The position numbers and the translations under genes are program-made. Below, piece after piece: positions 7,609-12,999 of a DNA stretch of 12,999 nucleotides. The DNA comes from a bacterium (GTDB taxonomy: Bacteria; Bacillota_I; Bacilli_A; RF39; UBA660): positions 1 to 12,999 of the forward strand of contig RKAN01000004.1 of NCBI GenBank assembly GCA_014845975.1, in the 5' to 3' direction. How positions within the stretch are numbered: the stretch's first letter is position 1; each line of letters opens with the position of its first letter. The notes under the pieces were generated by a model. That model had not been told where the DNA came from. It was given only the letters and a program-made list of their open reading frames with translations, and searched no databases.

Positions 7609-7647
7609 GTAAAAATACTAGAAAAAAACTAGATAATAGTGTAAAAT
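7582..7647 (+). promoter_or_regulatory. pyk: pyk promoter with phased upstream A-tracts
   Basis: A weak -35 TAGAAA (7619-7624), a 17-base spacer and -10 TAAAAT (7642-7647) place transcription near 7654. Upstream, A-runs of 5-7 bases are centred near 7584, 7594, 7605, 7613 and 7625, on average about one per helical turn. This is the pattern of intrinsically curved DNA and UP elements that raise promoter strength. The TAGAAA/TAAAAT boxes on their own are only fair matches. Confidence 0.5.
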
Positions 7648-7680
7648 ATTTGTTGTTCGAAAAGGTAAGGAAGATGATGT

Positions 7681-9075
7681 ATGAAAAAGACTAAAATAAT
7701 TTGTAGTATTGGGCCATCAAGTTGTCCTTCTGATGTTATGGAACAGATGGTTCGAAATGGTATGAATGTAGCTAGAATTAATTTTTCTCATGCTACATTG
7801 GAAGAAAAACAAGGTGTTGTTGCATCTGTTAAAGAGGTTAGAAAAAGAACAGGATCTAACGTTGCAATCCTTTATGACACAAAAGGGCCAGAATTTAGAA
7901 ATGGCATGTTAGAAAATGATGAAATCAATCTTGTTGAAGGTAAGAACATTAGAGTTGTTAAAGAAGATGTTTTAGGAAACGAGGAAAGGTTTTCTGTAAA
8001 TCATCCTAGCGCAATAGATTCTTTAAAAGTTGGAGATGTCATTTTACTAGAAAATGGATTGATGAAAATTGAAGTCATTAGTGAAGATAATGATGGCGGA
8101 GTTACTTGTAAAGTTATTAATGGTGGTGTTTTAGGAAATAAAAAAAGCCTAAGTGTTCCTGGGGTTCATTTGGATATTCCATTTATTGGTGAACAAGATA
8201 AAGAAGATATTATTTATGCTTGTGAACATGAGGGTGATTTTATTGCTTTGTCATTTGTTTCTACAAAGGATGACGTTTTAGAAGCTAGAGAACTTTTAAA
8301 ACAATGTGGTAGAGATGATATGAAGGTTATTTCAAAAATTGAAAGCACTACAGGAGTAGCAAATTTAGATGAAATTGTTGAAGTCAGTGATGGATTAATG
8401 GTTGCTAGAGGTGATTTAGGAGTGGAAGTTCCTATGGAAGAGTTACCTTATGTAGAAAAGTTAATGATCCAAAAATGTCGTGAGCAAGGAAAAATTTGTG
8501 TTGTGGCTACTGAAATGCTTGAATCAATGAAAAAATCAGCTCGTCCAACAAGAGCAGAAGTATCAGATGTTGCTTATGCTGTTATGTCTGGCGCAGATGC
8601 TGTTATGTTATCGGGAGAAACAACAGTTGGTAAATTTCCTATTGAAACAGTTGGATATATGGCTAGGATTTGTGAAAATGCTGAAAAACACAATGAAAAT
8701 AAATTATCATTTGATTATAAAAAAGTAATTGGTTTAACTCAAACAATTGCTAATAGTGTTGTTTTAAGTGCTAATATGTTAAATGCTAAATTAATTGGAG
8801 CTTCAACAATCAGTGGATTTACTGCAAGAAAAATTAGTAATTTGAGACCAAATTGTCCTATTTTAGCAATTTGTCCTAATGAAGATGTTTGCAGAGAGTT
8901 AGCTTTAAATTACGGCGTATATACGAAGGTTGTTCCAATGTTAAATACAACAGATGAAGTGTTAGAAGAAGCTTTAAAATCTGCAAAAGAATTTATTCCT
9001 ATGGAAAAGAAAGATGTTGTTGTATTAACTGGTGGATTCCCTAATACTGGAATTAAAAAAACAACTAATTTAATG

Positions 9076-9093
<18 letters not shown>
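7681..9093 (+). CDS. pyk: Pyruvate kinase
   Basis: This 470-residue enzyme converts phosphoenolpyruvate and ADP to pyruvate and ATP, the last step of glycolysis, in the cytosol. Signature segments are present: KIICSIGPSS (5-14), NVARINFSHA (29-38, with R32, N34, S36 and H37 for substrate and K+ binding), DTKGPEFRNG (66-75), the active-site SKIES with K219 and metal ligand E221, RGDLGVE (243-249, metal ligand D245), and ATEMLESM...RPTRAEVSDVA (276-298). The B domain (about 70-165) and C-terminal allosteric domain (about 345-470) are both there. The length equals single-domain-tail enzymes, without the extra PEP-utilising C-terminal domain found in Bacillus Pyk. ATG 7681 is preceded by AAGGAAG. 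It appears monocistronic, with its own promoter and terminator. Confidence 0.97.
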
Positions 9094-11154
<2,061 letters not shown>

Positions 11155-11177
11155 AAATTTCAGAATAGGAGGGTTAT

Positions 11178-12647
11178 ATGAATAATAAGGGTTTTGCAGT
11201 TAGTGGAATTATATATACGATACTTATTATTTTTTTGGTTCTCCTTTTTGGAATTCTGTCCCTTTTTAATAGTCGAAAGAATGTTTTAGATAAACTAAAA
11301 AATAATGTAATAGGGGAAGTTAATACAGTTACTAATGTTACTTATGAACCATTTACTCAGTCTGGGGAAGTAATTGAATTTGTTGCTAAAGCAAGAGGAT
11401 ATTATCAATTTCATTTATATAGCCCTAAGATTGGCACAACAAATGGATCTCAAGTAACTACAGAAATCTATCTATCAAAAGGAGAAACTTTATATTTTTT
11501 AATTGGTGCTAGTAATTATAATAATGGTCAAACTATAATAAGAACTGGTAGAGAAGATAACTCTACTGTAATTATAAGAGCTTCTACATCCTCATTTGTA
11601 GCAAGTAATTATAATGGAAAAATTTTTACAAATACAGTTATTAAAGAAAAAAGTGTTACGGATACTGCAGGAAAAATAGAAGTTAAATACTTAAATAAAG
11701 AAAAAATCAATAAAAATTTGAATAAAGTCAAATATATTAAAGATTGTATTAATGGAGCTGTTTCTGGTTCTAGTGAATGGTCTGAAATAGTTGCTTTGGT
11801 AGATGGTGATAATAAAGCAAGAGGAAAGAGTGTAACTAGCTTAAAAAATATTTCTAGTGTTACTGGTCATAATCTTTCATTCGCAGCCGATGGAGATAAT
11901 AATACATATGCTGCGATTTCTTCAAAGGAAGAACAATGTGTTATTGTTGATTTAGAAAGAACTTATAATTTGGATAGTATCTCTATTTTACATTCTGTTG
12001 GGAAGTCTTATTATGGAAATAAAACTTATGTATCTAGTGATGGGATTAATTATACTTTGATTAGAAATCAGGAACAAACAGAAACATCTTCAGGCATATT
12101 GATTAGTTCTTATGAATCAGAGCTTGTTACAAAAGTTGGAAATATTGATGTTCCGATGAAAGATTTTGATGGTGCTACTTGGATTCGAGTTTTTCATCAT
12201 GATAATTTAAGCGGAAAAGAATTATGGAGTTCGTTATCGCAAGTTAGTTTAGCGAATGGATATGATTCTTTGTATCGTCAAAGTATTTTAGCTTATTTAG
12301 ATAATTTTAAAAATAAAAATGGTGAATATGAGTTTTTATTAGAATACCCTCAGATAAGTGGTTATAATCGATGGATTCAAAAAACTAATCCTTTAAAAAC
12401 AACAAAAGTATCTGGAAAAACCACTGTTTCTGGGTATAAAGCCGTTTCTATTTCTTGGACAGGATCTAACTGGGGTGGTTTAGCAAAATCTAATACTAGT
12501 TCTACTTTATTGGATGGATCTATTGCTAATAATAATTGGTTTTATGCAATTGGTGCAAAATCTTCTTGGAACGGTGGAATTCCAGGGCCTGGAAAGGTTA
12601 ACAAAGGTAGTGTTGATTTATGGGTTCGAATTGACAATTTAAAATAA
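11178..12647 (+). CDS. Prepilin-like surface protein with glycine-rich-type and F5/8 type C (discoidin) domains
   Basis: The 489-residue protein starts MNNKGFAVSG and has a long hydrophobic helix to about residue 30. This resembles a prepilin signal (cleavage after G5), but position +5 is Gly (G10) instead of the usual Glu. Residues about 57-135 match the scaffold of the ALK-type glycine-rich domain (GYYQFHLYSP, IYLSKGETLYFLIGAS), with few glycines left. Residues about 200-345 look like an F5/8 type C module: WSEIVALVDGDNKARGK, ADGDNNTYA, CVIVDLERTYNLDSISI, TYVSSDGINYTLI and WIRVF. Such modules often bind glycans. The C-terminal about 115 residues (SISWTGSNWGG, NNWFYAIGAKSSWNGGIPGP, ending VDLWVRIDNLK) are aromatic-rich and unrecognised. 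No LPXTG is present. AGGAGGG (11167-11173) fixes ATG 11178. Own promoter and terminator; probably an extracellular binding protein held by its N-terminal helix. Confidence 0.78.
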   Translation: MNNKGFAVSGIIYTILIIFLVLLFGILSLFNSRKNVLDKLKNNVIGEVNTVTNVTYEPFTQSGEVIEFVAKARGYYQFHLYSPKIGTTNGSQVTTEIYLSKGETLYFLIGASNYNNGQTIIRTGREDNSTVIIRASTSSFVASNYNGKIFTNTVIKEKSVTDTAGKIEVKYLNKEKINKNLNKVKYIKDCINGAVSGSSEWSEIVALVDGDNKARGKSVTSLKNISSVTGHNLSFAADGDNNTYAAISSKEEQCVIVDLERTYNLDSISILHSVGKSYYGNKTYVSSDGINYTLIRNQEQTETSSGILISSYESELVTKVGNIDVPMKDFDGATWIRVFHHDNLSGKELWSSLSQVSLANGYDSLYRQSILAYLDNFKNKNGEYEFLLEYPQISGYNRWIQKTNPLKTTKVSGKTTVSGYKAVSISWTGSNWGGLAKSNTSSTLLDGSIANNNWFYAIGAKSSWNGGIPGPGKVNKGSVDLWVRIDNLK

Positions 12648-12665
12648 TTTTATATTTTTATTTCT

Positions 12666-12709
12666 AAAAAGACAAATTAGAAGACGAATTTTTAAAATTT
12701 GTCTTTTTT
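12666..12709 (+). terminator. Strong intrinsic terminator after the F5/8-domain protein gene
   Basis: AAAAAGACAAATT (12666-12678) pairs completely with AATTTGTCTTTTT (12696-12708), a 13-bp stem with a 17-base loop and a run of six T. The right-arm word ATTTGTCTTTT recurs at about 12728-12738, next to the following promoter. Confidence 0.8.
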
Positions 12710-12736
12710 GTTGTAGAGAAAATTCATATTTGTCTT

Positions 12737-12765
12737 TTGAAAAAATTGAAAAATTTTAATATATT
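12737..12765 (+). promoter_or_regulatory. Promoter of the partial sortase-like gene
   Basis: TTGAAA (12737-12742), a 17-base spacer and TATATT (12760-12765) form a standard housekeeping promoter. The -10 ends 17 bases before ATG 12782, and AGGTGAT (12772-12778) is the ribosome-binding site. Confidence 0.6.
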
Positions 12766-12781
12766 AACAATAGGTGATTTT

Positions 12782-12999
12782 ATGAAAAAACTTTTAAAAT
12801 TAATGATTGTTATTTGTTTTTCTTTACTTTTTGCTATTTATATTTATGAAAAATTAGATTATCAGTTTCATTCTGTTGAAATTGATAATGTTTTTTTTAA
12901 TGATATATCTGTCAATGAACATCAATATATTGGGTATATTGAAATTAATCGTTTGAATATTAAAAGAGAATTAGAAAGATTAGAATATAGACAAGTTTG
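12782..12999 (+). CDS. Probable sortase, N-terminal part (cut by window edge)
   Basis: The first 72 codons are visible. The product begins MKKLLKLMIVICF with a hydrophobic segment to about residue 21, an uncleaved signal anchor, followed by a short stalk. The segment QYIGYIEINRLNIKRELER resembles the opening beta strand of class D-like sortases, which commonly read 'YIGxLEIPKIxLKR' ahead of a stalk of polar residues. Sortases are membrane-anchored cysteine transpeptidases that join surface proteins to the cell wall or to each other. The catalytic His, Cys and Arg lie beyond the window, so the call rests on this N-terminal pattern alone. Its place after a surface-protein gene fits, although neither surface protein here shows an LPXTG-like motif. 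Confidence 0.55.
   Translation, partial: MKKLLKLMIVICFSLLFAIYIYEKLDYQFHSVEIDNVFFNDISVNEHQYIGYIEINRLNIKRELERLEYRQV

Overview
The window is a strongly AT-rich stretch with every readable gene on the + strand. Strong Shine-Dalgarno sites (such as AAAGGAGGT), a Bacillus-type pcrA with its C-terminal tudor-like domain, PssD/PssE-type glycosyltransferases and short intrinsic terminators point to a low-GC Firmicute. Tryptophan is read from TGG and TGA behaves as a stop, so this is not the Mycoplasma code. The mix of housekeeping genes with InlB-repeat and F5/8-type surface proteins suggests an uncultured gut Bacilli or Mollicutes-like lineage; that placement is inference only.

Positions 1-2260 carry a glycan module: a family-4 glycosyltransferase with its own promoter, then a PssD/PssE (Alg14/Alg13-like) two-part glycosyltransferase whose second subunit starts on a TTG overlapping the stop of the first. 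Next comes a small unrecognised gene with a perfectly placed start signal but an apparent +1 frameshift after nine codons. The helicase gene pcrA and a 52-residue single-span membrane protein follow, closed by a terminator at about 5020-5049.

Positions 5050-7680 hold a 663-residue surface protein that begins with a type IV prepilin signal (G|F with Glu at +5) and continues into MucBP/InlB-like and Ig-like repeats. After it lies a second copy of its own upstream segment (half terminator, -10 box, Shine-Dalgarno) joined directly to the 3' part of a different surface-protein gene with no start codon: a truncated relic. An array of phased A-tracts and three 10-bp repeats then leads into pyruvate kinase.

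Positions 7681-12999 hold pyk, ligA, a second prepilin-like surface protein (lacking Glu at +5, with a glycine-rich-type domain and an F5/8 type C domain), a strong terminator, and the first 72 codons of a probable sortase cut by the window edge.

Most genes or short gene sets have their own promoter. At four of them an extended -10 box (TGnTATAAT) lies only 17-21 nt before the start codon, giving predicted leaders of about 10-14 nt made of little more than the Shine-Dalgarno site. The functional theme outside housekeeping is the cell surface: glycan synthesis, prepilin-anchored adhesin-like proteins, and a sortase.
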